In this document: one piece after another, positions 1 through 10,933 of the stretch
How the letters are laid out: each line of letters starts with the position of its first letter
Numbering within the stretch: the first letter of the stretch is position 1
Origin: Gordius sp. MW1
Taxonomy: Eukaryota > Nematomorpha > Gordioida > Gordea > Gordiidae
Direction of reading: 5' to 3'
Assembly: GCA_964036665.1 (NCBI GenBank)
Contig: OZ038526.1
Coordinates: 11,842,001-11,906,000 of the forward strand
Length of the DNA: 64,000 nt
Program-made: the position numbers and the translations under genes
The notes under the pieces: model-generated
The model's input: only the letters and a program-made list of their open reading frames with translations
Databases searched by the model: none
What the model was told of the DNA's origin: nothing

Positions 1-2015
1 CTTTATCTATTCCACCATCCGATTGAAGTGTTGATCCTAAATATTTGAAGGAATCAACGCTTATAAGTTGTCAATCGCCTAAATTAAGGGATGCACTTGG
101 CTGGTTTTAATCCGATTTAAACTTTGTCGTATTCTGTTTTCTTTCGATTTACCCTGAGACCACTTTCTTCTATTGCATTTACCCATCTATTTACAATATT
201 AGCCAATTCTTGTTCACTTTGGCACAGAGCATTATATCGTCTGCAAAGATCTTTGCCCAAGGAGCTTGCTCGCCCAAATCCTTGGTAACAATATCCATTA
301 TCATTATGGAAGGAACTAAGAGCAGTGTTAATGGCAAAGCCCTTTGTAGTCCCCACCGTTGTTCTAACGTACGTTCTATTTCCCTTGTACATATCTTTTA
401 TTGCTCTGACGTATAATTTTGGCACATTGTTTTCTTTAAGACATTTCCACACTAAAGTGAAAAAAAACTTTATCGAACGCTTTTTCTAGATCGATAAAAC
501 ACATGTGCAAATCCTTTTCCCTTTCTTTAAACCGTTCCATTAATCTTCTAACACTGTTTAGAGCGTCTGTTATAGAACTCTCCGTCATGAATCCGAATTG
601 GTTATCTCGAATTTGAACCAAACTCCGAAGCCGTTTTTCGATCACTTTTTCCCACACCTTGAAAGTGTGACTTATAAGCTTTATCTCTCTGTAATTTCTG
701 CAATCCTGAATGTCCTCTTTCATCTTGTATATCGGGATCATGTAGCTATCCGTCCACTCGTTAGGCATTACACCCGTTTTCAAGATATTAATTGCTATGC
801 AATTTATGGGCTCACTTTCCATTTTGTTTGTCACGCTATTCGGCGTGCGCATTGTTGAAAAGGTTGGCGAGAAATTGTGCACCAGTATTGCCTAACGCTT
901 TAAAACCCTCTATTGGTTTATTGTCTGGTCCAAGAGCTTTTCCCGACTTTAGTTTACCCATAGCAACCTTGACTTCCGTTTCCGTGCTCCAATCCGCTGT
1001 GTTTAAATCTCCTATTGTATTTTCCTGGTTAATGTCTTCGACTACAGGCCCCTTTTCAATTGATAAATCGCTATAATAGTCGTACCATCTTTGTAGTATA
1101 TGGCTGTAGTGTGTTAGTATTTCTCCCTTTTGACCCTTGATTAGCTGGCATTCTAGGTAATAGAAATTCGGGTCCTTGACTTTGCGATTTTTTAGATCAA
1201 TTTTTCTCCTTCCTTTCAGTTTAGTTTTACATTTATGCTTTTTGCTTTTCCTACGAATTTTTTAGCCGATCTCTTAGCTACTTGGTAAGCTTGCTTATCA
1301 TTACTATCCTTGCTTTTATACCAAACTTTGTACAATCTCTTCTTTTCCTTGATACATTTTTGCACTTCTTCATTCCACCACCACGTCTTGAGAATTCTTT
1401 TAGCGGGCTTGCTTTCACCTAGTATTTGTCGTCCCGCTTTTCGCATTGTGGCAGCTATTTACCATTCCATTGATCCTCACATGAAGTATTTTCCCTAAAT
1501 TCACCATGTTTAATTACTTGTTCCTGAAAATGTTGGATATTATCCTTTAGTTTCCTCCATTGTATAGTAGCCGCTACTCTTTGTACCTTTTGCCCCTTAA
1601 TGCCCTTTAATATAAAGTCCATCACCAACAGCTTGTGTTGGCAGGCCAATACTTCACTCGGTATTATTACCTTAACATTTTGAACATACTTTAAGTGCGC
1701 TCTTTTGACTAGAAAGAAATCTATCTGAGTGGTACGGTTGCCGCTTTTGTACGTTATAAGATGTTCCTGTCTCTTTTTGAAGAAGGTGTTTCCTATTGCT
1801 AGGTCAAAAGCTTGAGCAATTTCAAGAATTTCCGGACCTTCATTTCTTAGGCCGTAACCCCGACCACCGTGATTTCTTTCAAATCCTTCCCTTGATTTGC
1901 CCACGTGTCCAGTGAGGTCCGCTCCGATAATTATTAGTCCCTCTTTACCGAATTGTAGAACATCTTCAAGCTCCTTCCAAAAACTCTCTTTTTCCGCAAG
2001 CTTCTTAATTAAAAT
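1..2015 (-). pseudogene. RTE-clade non-LTR retrotransposon, endonuclease + reverse transcriptase, broken
   Basis: Read on the minus strand this is a LINE polyprotein in several frames. About 1455-2012 encodes the C-terminal part of an APE-type endonuclease (GADLTGHVG, then TQIDFFL and QHKLLVMD). About 1216-1446 is the linker with TWWWNEEVQ, and about 960-1 is reverse transcriptase. RT signatures are GKALGPDN, MPNEWTDS, IDLEKAFDKV and the catalytic FADD at 237-248. The reading continues past base 1 into an SFKYLGS motif, so the 3' end lies outside the window. The endonuclease N-terminus is absent, a 5' truncation typical of target-primed reverse transcription. Frames change near 787-850 (a 64-bp insertion), 450-470 and 215-228. 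By motif order and wording this is RTE/BovB-like. It is dead in this copy. Confidence 0.88.
787..850 (-). repeat. 64-bp insertion in the RT reading frame, end fragment of the 'ATTGC' repeat family
   Basis: On the minus strand the RT reads FLANLFNN, then 64 bases that do not belong, then ILKTGVMPNEW. The insert contains GAGCCCATAAATTGCATAGC, also present at 59243-59283 together with the adjoining ACAAACAAAATGGAAAG. It is bordered by ATT on both sides (787-789 and 851-853), a possible 3-bp target duplication. The length is not a multiple of three, so it shifts the frame. Confidence 0.7.
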
Positions 2016-2479
2016 CTTTAAAGTTATTGAAGATAACTTTTGTATTAAAAATAGAATACTCTCAAACCATAATAAACGTTAAACATAAATGGGTGATCGG
2101 TGGCTGGGGGGGGCTTGGACAATAAAGGTATACTTTTATATGTTTTTTTGAGTATATTCTGTGAGCTGGTAGTCTTATGCGTCATTACAGAAAAATAATT
2201 TAAACATCGCATTTAATCAATGACAAATTTTTGACCTTTAGTTGCTCACAACTAAAAAAGTAGAACACATGATCTAAACTTGTGGAATAAATTATTAGTG
2301 TTGGTTTCTACATCTTCACTAAAATTCATGACAAACTTTTTCATGCATAAATTTAGGTTACACTATTGAATTTCTAAAGCGTAAATTTGACTAGCACATT
2401 TTTGAATTTCCTTTATCATTCTGAGCTAAATAAATGACGCCTATTTTAAAATAGTCTGTTTTTACATCGATTATTATGT
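2016..2479. other. AT-rich stretch, no gene seen; likely intron of the gene ending at 3018
   Basis: The LINE homology ends near 2015. The rest is AT-rich with a short G run near 2106 and no recognisable coding or RNA motif. It ends in a pyrimidine-bearing acceptor-like sequence, TTATTATGTAG, at 2469-2479. If that acceptor is used, this is intron of the next gene and the LINE sits in the same intron. Confidence 0.4.
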
Positions 2480-3018
2480 AGGACAGAGATACAAAGAATC
2501 TGCATATCAATAAATTAGCTAACAAACCCCAATCAAGTCAAATTTGCCCTAGCTCCACCGTCGTTACCTGCTCAGTGACGTCAAGTTCTAACCAAAAAAT
2601 CGCTTCTCGTTATAAATTAGTAAATCTTAATCAAGGCAAAAATAAAGTGCGAAATAATAATGCTCATTGTGAATTACCTTTAAAATTGATGAACACGGCT
2701 TTAAATGAGCACCACAAGCGTGTGCAAACGTTGGCTGCTGAACTGGACACAACGGACAAGCCTCCGGCTCCGACCCGGTATTTTCATTATGTGCAGAATT
2801 CTTCGGATAATGAAACCAATTATAAATCTCACGGCCAATTCGAGGATTTGACTTTTGTTTCAAATGATAAGGTATTATACGAGCAAATTTTTATTTGTCT
2901 TTACTTATCATTGTTTTTAAAGGTAACAATAAATGGCACATCCAAACCTCTTCAAATATTTGAGTTACCGAATTGGTCTGAATCTCAAGTCAAAGATATT
3001 GATTTAGAATGGGAATAG
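2480..3018 (+). CDS. Last two exons of an unrecognised host gene
   Basis: An open frame runs from the acceptor-like AG at 2478-2479 to a TAG at 3016-3018, with no in-frame ATG at its beginning, so earlier exons are expected upstream. It holds a 51-nt GT-AG intron at 2872-2922 (AAG|GTATTATAC ... TTTTTAAAG|GTAACA) in phase 0. With the intron removed the C-terminus continues from SNDK into VTINGTSKPLQIFELPNW and ends KDIDLEWE. The coding part is polar, with no membrane segment or domain I recognise. AATAAA follows 30 bp after the stop and a GT-rich stretch comes after it, as expected of a real 3' end. Codon use is not repeat-like and no other copy is present in the window. Function unknown; I would not assign a family. 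Confidence 0.55.
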
Positions 3019-3047
3019 TGCTATATCTACTTATTTTATCCAAATCA

Positions 3048-3053
3048 AATAAA
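3048..3053 (+). terminator. Poly(A) signal of the 2480-3018 gene
   Basis: AATAAA lies 30 bp after the stop and is followed by the GT-rich GATGTGTATTTATG, a plausible downstream element. Confidence 0.5.
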
Positions 3054-3210
3054 ATTTATTACAACTTTGATGTGTATTTATGCTCGTTCATTTTTGCTAT
3101 AACACACTTACCCAAACCTTGAAAAAACGCTTTATTCATTCCCAAAGCCCGCCGCCTCCCCCTACACCCTGCTATCCTTTCATGTTTGACACTTTATTAT
3201 CCTATTACTA

Positions 3211-3410
3211 GAGCCCTGCACGGGCTGCTCGGCTTGAGCTCGACCCGATCGGGTTTTGGGCCGGACTCGGGCAGAATTTTATAAGCTAATTGGGGCTCGG
3301 GTCGGGCCTGATAATGCGGCCTTTGACTGTCTGCTAACCATTAGAAAAAATGACCAATGGCCAAGGTCTGATTTGAAAATTTTTTCGTTTTAATATCTTG
3401 TTTATACTAT
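3211..3410 (+). repeat. CCTGCACGGGC-type hAT-like repeat end, abutting a TTGGCC unit
   Basis: It starts CTAGAGCCCTGCACGGGC and continues into GC-rich words (GGGCCGGACTCGGGC, GGGTCGGGCCTG). Related sequence recurs at 25165-25340, 26185-26870 and 57145-57200. From about 3320 it passes into one unit of the TTGGCC minisatellite (TGACCAATGGCCAAGG). TAGAG ends and GC-rich subterminal words suggest a degraded non-autonomous hAT; no target duplication was found. Confidence 0.5.
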
Positions 3411-3907
3411 ACATATGGAATTGAGTCTATAGTCATAATTCAAATTATGTCGCCTATTTGAATATTGACTTAATTTTGTATTTTAATTAAATAAAATTTT
3501 TATGTATAAACTAAAGTAACAGAAGTGTTGCAATGGGATAATTCCAAAACCTATTAGTAAAAAGAATGTCAAAAAATACCTTTTGATAGATTTAAATTCG
3601 TTTGTCACAAAAATCAGGAAAAAGTGTGGTGGTACATTTTGGTCGAAAGTAATTAATTAAAAGTATTTAAACAAAGACAGATTCTTAAAACCAAATAAAA
3701 TTTTAATTATAATGTTATTCTTAGGTGCAAATTTTATTTATAAACCAAGTTGGATAAAACGATCTTTTATTTAATGTTATGAATTATTATTTATTTTATA
3801 AAACATTTTAATAATCCGTAGATGTTAAAACTCTATCATTCTAGCTAATTTTATTTCAATATTAACTGCTACGCCTTATACTATACAAAAATCTATAATT
3901 TTAGAAA
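3411..3907. other. AT-rich, nothing recognised
   Basis: No reading frame, RNA gene or repeat copy could be supported here. Confidence 0.5.
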
Positions 3908-4307
3908 ACGCGTAACACGTATCGTATCTTATAATTTCGATGTCTTATTTCCCGTTTTTTGAGTTGCTGCATATATTGAGGGAGGGAGGGGAAGCAGTTA
4001 GCTGCCGGTATTACTACTCTCTACCCAGCGTCCTTTATTACTAAATTTCAACTCGCGCTCACCTAGTTAAATTATTGTTCCAAACTTAGTGAGATCTTAC
4101 CGACGACGCGTAACACGTATCGTATCTTATAATTTCGATGTCATCGTTATTTCCCGTTTTTTGAGTTGCTGCATATATTGAGGGAGGGAGGGGAAGCAGT
4201 TAGCTGCCGGTATTACTACTCTCTACCCAGCGTCCTTTATTACTAAATTTCAACTCGCGCTCACCTAGTTAAATTATTGTTCCAAACTTAGTGAGATCTT
4301 ACCGACG
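3908..4307. repeat. Tandem duplication of a ~200-bp segment
   Basis: Copy 1 is 3908-4105 and copy 2 is 4106-4307. Apart from a 4-nt insertion in copy 2 (GATGTC|ATCG|TTATTT) they read as essentially identical over about 198 bp, including a GAGGGAGGGAGGGG purine block and the final CTTACCGACG. Such identity implies a recent duplication. The unit is not seen elsewhere in the window. On the minus strand each copy starts CG|GTAAGATC, a good splice-donor match. Confidence 0.85.
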
Positions 4308-4895
4308 TCCATGCGGAGAATGTTATTCAAAAATATAAGCCACCTTGAAAAACCCTTTTGTTAATCTCCATTCTAGGTAACTAGCCTCTGTTAAGTCAAT
4401 ACTCAACTTTTGAAATTTCCAATTTTAAAATTCCTATGGAAAAATTAGTTTGTCGTAGACTGGATTTTAGTCATAATTTTTTTATACTAATGTTTTAGAT
4501 TTAGGGGGGGGCAGCCGCCACATTATGCCTCCCCCTATGCCCTGGCTACGCAGGGGGGAGGCTGAAATTTATTATCATTGTGTAATTTAATTTTTACACG
4601 TTAAAAAATATCTCATTTATATGAAAGAACCATGCAGTTCAATTTTGAATAGCTTAAAATTTCTCTAAACAAATAAAATTAGCGTTGGATTTTGCTAGAA
4701 CAAGACTTGAAAGTTTTATAATTCGTTTTTTTATGGAAAACCGTTGATTTATTTATTAACGAAGAAATCAAGAGTGGATAAATATTTTTAATTTGTAATA
4801 TACCTCAATGGATTTAGTTAAAATATTACTACGAAAATTTTGCCTCTTGGCCATTCGAGGTCTTTAAGAATTGATCTAAATCACAAAGAATTATA
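4308..4895. other. AT-rich with a MITE end at about 4500-4565
   Basis: Around 4500-4565 there is a G run, GGGGGGGCAGCCGCC and then CCTGGCTACGCAGGGG. This resembles the GGCGTAGCCAGG ends of the hAT MITEs elsewhere in the window. The rest is AT-rich without recognisable content. Confidence 0.45.
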
Positions 4896-5199
4896 AATGC
4901 AATTTATTGGCTCGCTTTTTGTTCCGTCCAACATGTATCTTAATTGCTGGTTCGAATCCCGGAAAGGACAAATTTTTTTTTAATTAAATGGAAAATTTGT
5001 ATAAATAATTAACTAATCATTTTGCTTTTACCCCCCTATAGGCATTCTCGCCCCTTCCCACCTTTCTCGCCTATAAATTGCATAGCAAATATGCTACGTT
5101 TATAAGGAGTCTAGATGAGTTTCGTTCCCCTTCCCTCCTACACCTCCCTCTCCCCTTCTTTTCCCCTCCTCCCCTTCCCACGAGGGCCGAAGGCCCGAG
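4896..5199 (+). repeat. Modular 'ATTGC' repeat, copy with both ends
   Basis: The order is an ATGCAATTTATTGGCTCG end, a GTCCGTCC-like word, and the tRNA T-arm-like GCTGGTTCGAATCCCGG at about 4950. Next come an AT-rich block, an inverted copy of the first end (TATAAATTGCATAGCAAAT, about 5072-5091), a C/T-rich tract, and a terminal hairpin GGGCCGAAGGCCC then GAG at 5199. The same order is seen at 52477-52823. No protein is encoded. Confidence 0.75.
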
Positions 5200-5219
5200 T
5201 TTTTTAATAATATTGGTAA

Positions 5220-5510
5220 TATACTGATAGGATGGATTATCTATCTAAAAATTCAAACTTGTTCCGCAAGGGAAATTTAAATTTAAAGCAATGGCAAACT
5301 AGACTTATAACTATATTTTTTAATTTAGATAATGAATTTTATATTGTATAAAAAGTAACTGTAAGTTTACGTCAATAGTTACTGAATTGATGTAAATAAC
5401 TACATTTACAGTTCCTCTGAATCAAAAATAACTGGTTACAATTACTTTACTGAAGAAAAGGAACTAGTACCAGGAACTAGTTACATGTAACTAGTTACTT
5501 AACAGCTCTA
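5220..5510. mobile_element. hAT-type element, right end (TAACAGCTCTA)
   Basis: The segment ends ACTTAACAGCTCTA at 5510. It is filled with AACTAGTTAC / AGTTAC words and matches 6430-6699, the right end of the neighbouring element. Its left end was not found. Confidence 0.6.
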
Positions 5511-5754
5511 GATTTAAATTACGGAGTTCCAGCAACCATTATTACGGATATGGGGAATTTCAATTATCCCAGCTGGCGGGTACATTGGGTTTTCACCACA
5601 ATAGAACTACACCTTATTACTCGCAATCTAACAGTATAGTCCAAGATTTCCACAGGCAACTTAAGGTGGCTCTCAAATCGCAAGGCGATACGATTAAATG
5701 GGCGAACTAGTTCCTCTAGTGATGTTAGGAATCAGGTCGACTATTAGGCAAGAG
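5511..5754 (+). pseudogene. Ty3/gypsy-type integrase fragment
   Basis: Translation gives GVPATIITD, then after a frame change LGFHHNRTTPY, QSNSIVQDFHRQLKVALKSQ and (frame changed) LPLVMLGIRSTIRQE. That wording is the Ty3/gypsy integrase core: the TD motif, the LGF..NRT.PY..QSN stretch and FHRQLKAAL. At least two frameshifts and one in-frame TAG are present. It is cut at 5754 by a hAT element; more pol C-terminus resumes after 6700. This is an old retrotransposon remnant with no function expected. Confidence 0.8.
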
Positions 5755-6699
5755 TAGAGCTGTTAAAGTTACTATTCCACAGTAACTAGTTAAGTTACGG
5801 TTACTTTTTCAAAAAATGTTACCAATTACAGTTAAGTTTTTTAAAAAGTAACTGAATACAGTTCCAGTTACTTATTTGATGGAACCAGTTACATTAAAAG
5901 TTACCGGGGTAAATTAAAAAAAATTGATATACTTTATTCACATATTAGAATAAAAATCACAGGGTAATATATGGTGATTCAATTTCAATAAAACGTTATA
6001 TTCTATCGGGGGCGTAGCCAGGCTTTGGATTGGGGGGGGGGGCGAAAATGTATTAAGTTCAATTATGGGGGGCAGAACATAATTTTTTTTAATTTTTAAG
6101 GGTTTTGTATTAAAATTTTTTTTTGTCATTTATTATATTATCGTCTAATAAGCTTGTCCGCTTTTCACTAAAAATTAGTTTAATAAGCTCGAGGGGCGCT
6201 GGATGGTAGGGGTACGTTGAATTTAATAAAAAGTTCTTCAATTAGGAAGATTATTATATATTTTTAAAGATTCATCAAATATCAAATGGCTTAATGATCA
6301 AAATTCAGATGTAAATTTAGCAAAAATTTAAAAATTAATTCTTTTTAATAAATATTCAGTTAATTCATATTTATGATAATAATAAATTATGATACTTGTA
6401 ATTAATTTTTTCTAATGGTATGGTTATCTATTCAAAATAATATTTAAATTTAATCCGCGAAGGAAATTTAAATTTAAAGCAATGGACACAAACCAGACTT
6501 GTAACTATATTATTAAATTGAATTAATGATTTTTAAATTTTATAAAAAGTAACTGTAACTTTAAGTCGATAGTTACGGAATTGTAACTAACTATAGTTAC
6601 AGTTCCTCTGAAGTAAAAGTAACTGATTACAGTTGCTTTTCCGAAGAAAAGGAACTAGTTCCAGGAACGTTACATGTAACTAGTTACCTAACAGCTCTA
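5755..6699 (+). mobile_element. Non-autonomous hAT-like element, TAGAGCTGTTAA ends
   Basis: It starts TAGAGCTGTTAAAG and ends CCTAACAGCTCTA. Both ends are packed with AGTTAC / AACTAGTTAC words. It interrupts a gypsy integrase fragment. No clean 8-bp duplication is visible (GGCAAGAG left, AACAGACT right), so the junctions may have eroded. About 6006-6070 contains the start of another MITE, GGGGCGTAGCCAGG followed by a long G run. Confidence 0.65.
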
Positions 6700-7241
6700 A
6701 ACAGACTAGTATGGAACAGCTTTGCGTCTTCCAAACGAGTTTTTCATACAATAAAAAGAGACGTTTGGCGTTCCCGCTATATAAAAAATTATTTTTCTCA
6801 TTTGCCTTCTACCAACTCGCTCGTAGGCTGCCACTCCGAAACAATATCCTCTAAAACAAGTAACTTAGATTTATACGGAACGACAAATTTCGAAAGGACC
6901 TTTACATAGCGTACGATGGGCCCTTTAAAGTGCTTAATAAGCACGATAGATATTATATAGCGGAGAAGAATGGCAAGCTGAGTCAGTTTCAATCGACAGG
7001 CTTAAACCAGCACATTTAGATTCCGATTCGGACGTGAGTTCAACATCTCCCCCACAAACTGGTAAAATCGAAGCCGATCTGTTGAACAAGTTCAAACCTT
7101 CACACTTTGTCCCTGATTAAAACGCTAATTCATTATCAATCCCGCCACAGACTAAGTATACTAGCAAAAGAGGTGGAGAGTTCACTGGTTAAAAAAGCTT
7201 TCCAAATTCATCTAACACTCCGTGTTTTGGTGGGGGAGGAA
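6700..7241 (+). pseudogene. Ty3/gypsy pol C-terminal remnant
   Basis: About 6880-7020 reads AYDGPFKVLNKHDRYYI then EKNGKLSQFQSTGLNQH. This matches the C-terminal tail of Ty3/gypsy pol, where the integrase is followed by 'PYDGPFKV ... DRLKPAH'. Stops and shifts follow. About 7130-7240 has PPQTKYTSKRG and a GGTGGGGGAGGAATG stretch, which commonly precedes the 3' LTR in this family. It is the continuation of 5511-5754. Confidence 0.7.
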
Positions 7242-8802
7242 TGTGGTGACCTGTTTCGTCCATATTCATTTAAACGTACAGTTAATTCGATAATTGGATT
7301 TTTCTCAAGCATCGTGGCGCACCGCAATATCGACTTAACCGTTTTCTTTTTTCCCTCAATTTTGAAATTTAACACATCATAAAGTACATCATATAAATTC
7401 CTTGTAAGCTACATCCCAAATTACTTCTCCTCACACATCATATATATTTCTTGTACGCTGTATTCGAAAACACAACTCATCGCGCATCATATTTATTTCT
7501 TGTACGCTATAATCGGTACATCTCATCGCGCATCATATATATTTCTTGTACGCCATCTTCGGAATTACATCTCAAATTCTAATTTAAAAAATATTCAAAC
7601 CAGTGGCGTAAATACTGGGGGGGGGGGGAACGGGAAATTCCCCCCCCGTTATTTTTTTAAAAAAAAAATTATTTTAGATCTAATGCTTGTCTTCCCATCA
7701 CTACATGCACCAATGAAAGAAGTTTTTCAACGTTGAGGAGGCTTAAAACGTATATAAGAAATACTATGTCGAAATAGATCAAATGGATTGGCCCTCTCCA
7801 GATGAAGTTCTTGAGATAATTTCGCTAGGAAAAAGAAAATATAAAATTATTTTATAATGACTTTCTTTATTTAATTCTAATGTTGAAATAAAAATGCTAT
7901 AAAAAAGGGCCAATCCATTTAATCTATTTTTTGACATAGTACCTATATAAAAGCTAATAAGTAAAGAAGATTTGTGATGTTGGGCAAAGATTACAATATT
8001 TTATAATCTGATAGGGTGTCCAATGGATTATTTGGAAATTTGCCAAAACTTGTTTCTTGTCCAAAAACCGCTCATTTTCTTCGCATATCGAGGTTTCAGT
8101 TCAAAATCATACAACTTAGCCTTAGGTTCGACTACTATTACTAAAGTTTCTGCTAACTGTCTAACTTGCTGAAGATCTAGGTCCTTTAAAGTTGCAGCTT
8201 CTGTTGCAACATCGTGATCATACCAGCTTGCTTCAATTTCTCCTTATATGGTTTATCTTCCATTTCTGACAACATTTCAATTAAAACTGCCCCATAATAT
8301 CCCTGGCCTTTTAACAAATTTATATGCTCTTTATAATTATGTCGCTTAGACCTCTTCCAGTCGTATCATAAACTGTAAAAATTCTTCTTTTATTGTTAAT
8401 GTAGAAGAGTCAATATATCGAGCACACCAATTAGGTCATTACAAATTGATATAAACTCATTTTGAAAGTGAGGACTTAAGTAGTAGCACCGTACCTAAAA
8501 TTGCCATCATCAGATGACGCTGGGAAAAAGAAAATATGAAATTATTTATAATGACTTTCCCTATGTTTTATACCAAATTTTATAATTTTGATGTTGACAT
8601 AAAAATGTATAAAAAAATTTTGGAGATTTCCCCTCCCCAGCAGAAAATCCTGGCTACGCGCCTGATTCAAACATAATTAGCTAAGGATACTACATTTTGT
8701 TTAACTAATTTACGGCATAAGTTTAAATACTATATTTAACCGCATTTAAATTATAACGTTAACATACAATAATAAGAATGTATGCTTTTGTTAATCTATC
8801 TA
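7242..8802 (+). mobile_element. Gypsy 3' LTR remnant, interrupted by a hAT
   Basis: A TGTGGTGACC start follows the pol tail. From 7376 to 7600 there are four degenerate tandem units of about 57 bp (CATCATATATATTTCTTGTACG ... TTCGGAATTACATCTC). The sequence resumes after the hAT at 8665 (ATTCAAACATAATTAGC) and runs to 8802, where a Helitron begins. A second copy of the same sequence at 19545-19830 lacks the hAT and confirms the pre-insertion order. The LTR assignment is inference from position. Confidence 0.55.
7601..8664 (+). mobile_element. hAT element with 8-bp target duplication ATTCAAAC
   Basis: The ends are CAGTGGCGTA (7601) and TACGCGCCTG (8664), imperfectly inverted. ATTCAAAC flanks both sides (7593-7600 and 8665-8672), and the uninterrupted sequence is seen at about 19665. 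A long G run follows the left end. About 7698-7770 encodes NERSFSTLRRLKTYIRNTMS, the hAT transposase C-terminal dimerisation signature. That stretch is part of an inverted repeat (about 7762-7795 with 7908-7942), so it can fold back. At 8150-8360 the minus strand has an unplaced coding-like remnant (NLLKGQGYYGAVLIEML). Confidence 0.8.
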
Positions 8803-10329
8803 TCTATATATATAAAGTAAAGTGTATGTATGTATGTAAGGGCTAATCTCTGAAACTACCGGCCCGATTCGCGCGAAAATTTACCCCTAGGTTTCCAGGG
8901 CGGCCAGGGGTAAAATAGCTTTTTCAGAATCTTAAAATTCCTTTTAATTTTCGAGATATTGGGTTTTATGCGTTTTGACGTTCAATAAAATGTCAATCAA
9001 ACGCACCTCCTCGCGTTCGTCGAAAATTTGAATATACAGACAGTTCTGTAGTAAAAGTGTATCACTTATAGTAGTTTGTAAAACGTAATCTTTTCTTAAC
9101 GGTGACAGCATAAAATTTATGAATTAAATTACTTAAACGTCATCTTTTCTTAACGGTGACAAGACTACATAAAATTTATGAATTAAATTTCTTAAACGTC
9201 ATCTTTTCTTAACGGTGACAACAAAAAATTTATGAATTAACCTGAAATAAATAATTATAGATTATTTGAGAAAATATATAGGTGAAGAAGATGAATTTTT
9301 CTCATTATCATTAAATGAGATATTTTAAATGAGAAAGATGAAAGTATATATAATTTAAATGTAATATAAAATAGTCCAACGTTGATTATTCTGAGTAAAT
9401 GCTATTTATATATAAATGTCATTATTTATCTATCATTAATTTTTATTAAATGAGATATTTAAATGAGAATAAATTCTGAAACTACCGGCCCGATTCGCGC
9501 GAAACTTTACCCGCAGGTTCTCAGGGCGGCCAGGTGTAAAATAGCTTTTTCAGATTGCTAAAATTTCTTTTAGTTTTAAAAATATCGGACATTTCTCGGC
9601 CTTTTGGTTTTAAAAAAGGGCTAAATTCTGAAACTTCAGATCCGATTCGAGCGAAAATTTAGCCGTAGATGCCCAGATAGGCCAGGGGTAAAATAGCTTT
9701 TTCAGATTCCTAATATACCTTTTTGTTTTAAAACTATCTGACATTTCCCGTCCAGTTTCATTTATAGCAGCATATACAATAATGACGTCATACATACAAA
9801 GCTGAAGTTTTCTCGAATTAGATATTTAAAAGTATAATAAAAATGTTACAGTATACGGTTAAAATTATTGGGGTTTAACAGACTATTTAAATTAAATAAA
9901 TAAAATTTAAATTATGCAGTTTTTGTCATTATTATCACGTGGTCGATCATAGAAGCATATTTTTAATAATTATCCATCCTTCAATTAATTATTTTATTAT
10001 ATTTAAGAAAAGTGTATTTCAAATAAATCAGCTAACTAAAAAAATAAAATAATAATATTATTGTATAATAAGTAACAGCATTAATAAGCAATTTTTTCAA
10101 AAACATTTAATTTTAGTCGGATTTGATGACTAAAACAGAATTTGCATTTGGTTTGTCATATTATATAAATATATACTAAAAATAGTGGGTTCATAAAATC
10201 ATTCGGACCTTTCACATTATAAATTATTTCATATATGACCCCATTTTAGATAAGTCTTATTAATAGCTTATACTTATTTAACCACTTAAGGACTGAGCCA
10301 AAGCAACGCTTGGCCGGGCACAGCTAGTC
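8803..10329 (+). mobile_element. Helitron A, non-autonomous
   Basis: The 5' end is TC at 8803 (A|TCTATATATATAAAG). The 3' end is a hairpin GCCAAAGC-AAC-GCTTGGC (10297-10314), then CGGGCACAGCTAG and T. This is the canonical Helitron arrangement: TC start, hairpin about 12 nt before CTRR, insertion between A and T. It contains three copies of a ~110-bp block with TCTGAAACTACCGGCCCGATT (about 8850, 9475, 9627) and no gene. It is followed directly by Helitron B. Confidence 0.75.
9075..9240. repeat. Three ~60-bp tandem repeats inside Helitron A
   Basis: The unit AACGTCATCTTTTCTTAACG, followed by GTGACAACATAAAATTTATG, recurs three times with small length changes. Confidence 0.7.
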
Positions 10330-10933
10330 TTATATATAAAAATGAAACTATATATATGTGTATGTTTATATGCCGCCACCAATTTTGGAAAACTACACCG
10401 ATTTGGCTCAAAATTTCACAGTTTCTTCCTAACACTCCGAAGCATGTTTTAAGATTTGTTCGAGCCAAATCGGTTTAGTAGTTTTCGAGACGCGTTATGT
10501 TGTATTCGTACGCGTTGCACTGTATACGGAAATAGAAGTAGAACATATAGACATCAGACTTTATTTTTACTTCAATAACCGCTATCATCATATGCCCTAA
10601 AATTCTAACATAATTGAGGTAAAATAATCAACTATTTTGCATTAATAATAAAATTTACCATTTAATAAATCAGCAATTTATTGCGTGTATGCTTTACCAA
10701 AAGAATTTTTATATTGCAGTACTATATCTAGATATTGAAAAGTTATACAAATGCCAATGCGAAAAAAATTATTCGGCAAAATAATAAATACCTAAATCAA
10801 AAAGAGATAAAACAAGGAGAGCAGCTGAAACTCCTCAACATCGTGAAGTACGATTGCGCGACAATCGCAAGAGAAACTTAACTACAATAGCAGCTGAGAC
10901 ATCGGAAGAGCGAAGCGACGACTAGAAAATTTA

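Noticed and set aside
4950-4966. tRNA gene suggested by GGTTCGAATCC (also 52547, 59092, 63073)
   Set aside because: Only the T-arm is tRNA-like; no acceptor, D or anticodon arms can be drawn around it, and it recurs as part of a dispersed repeat.
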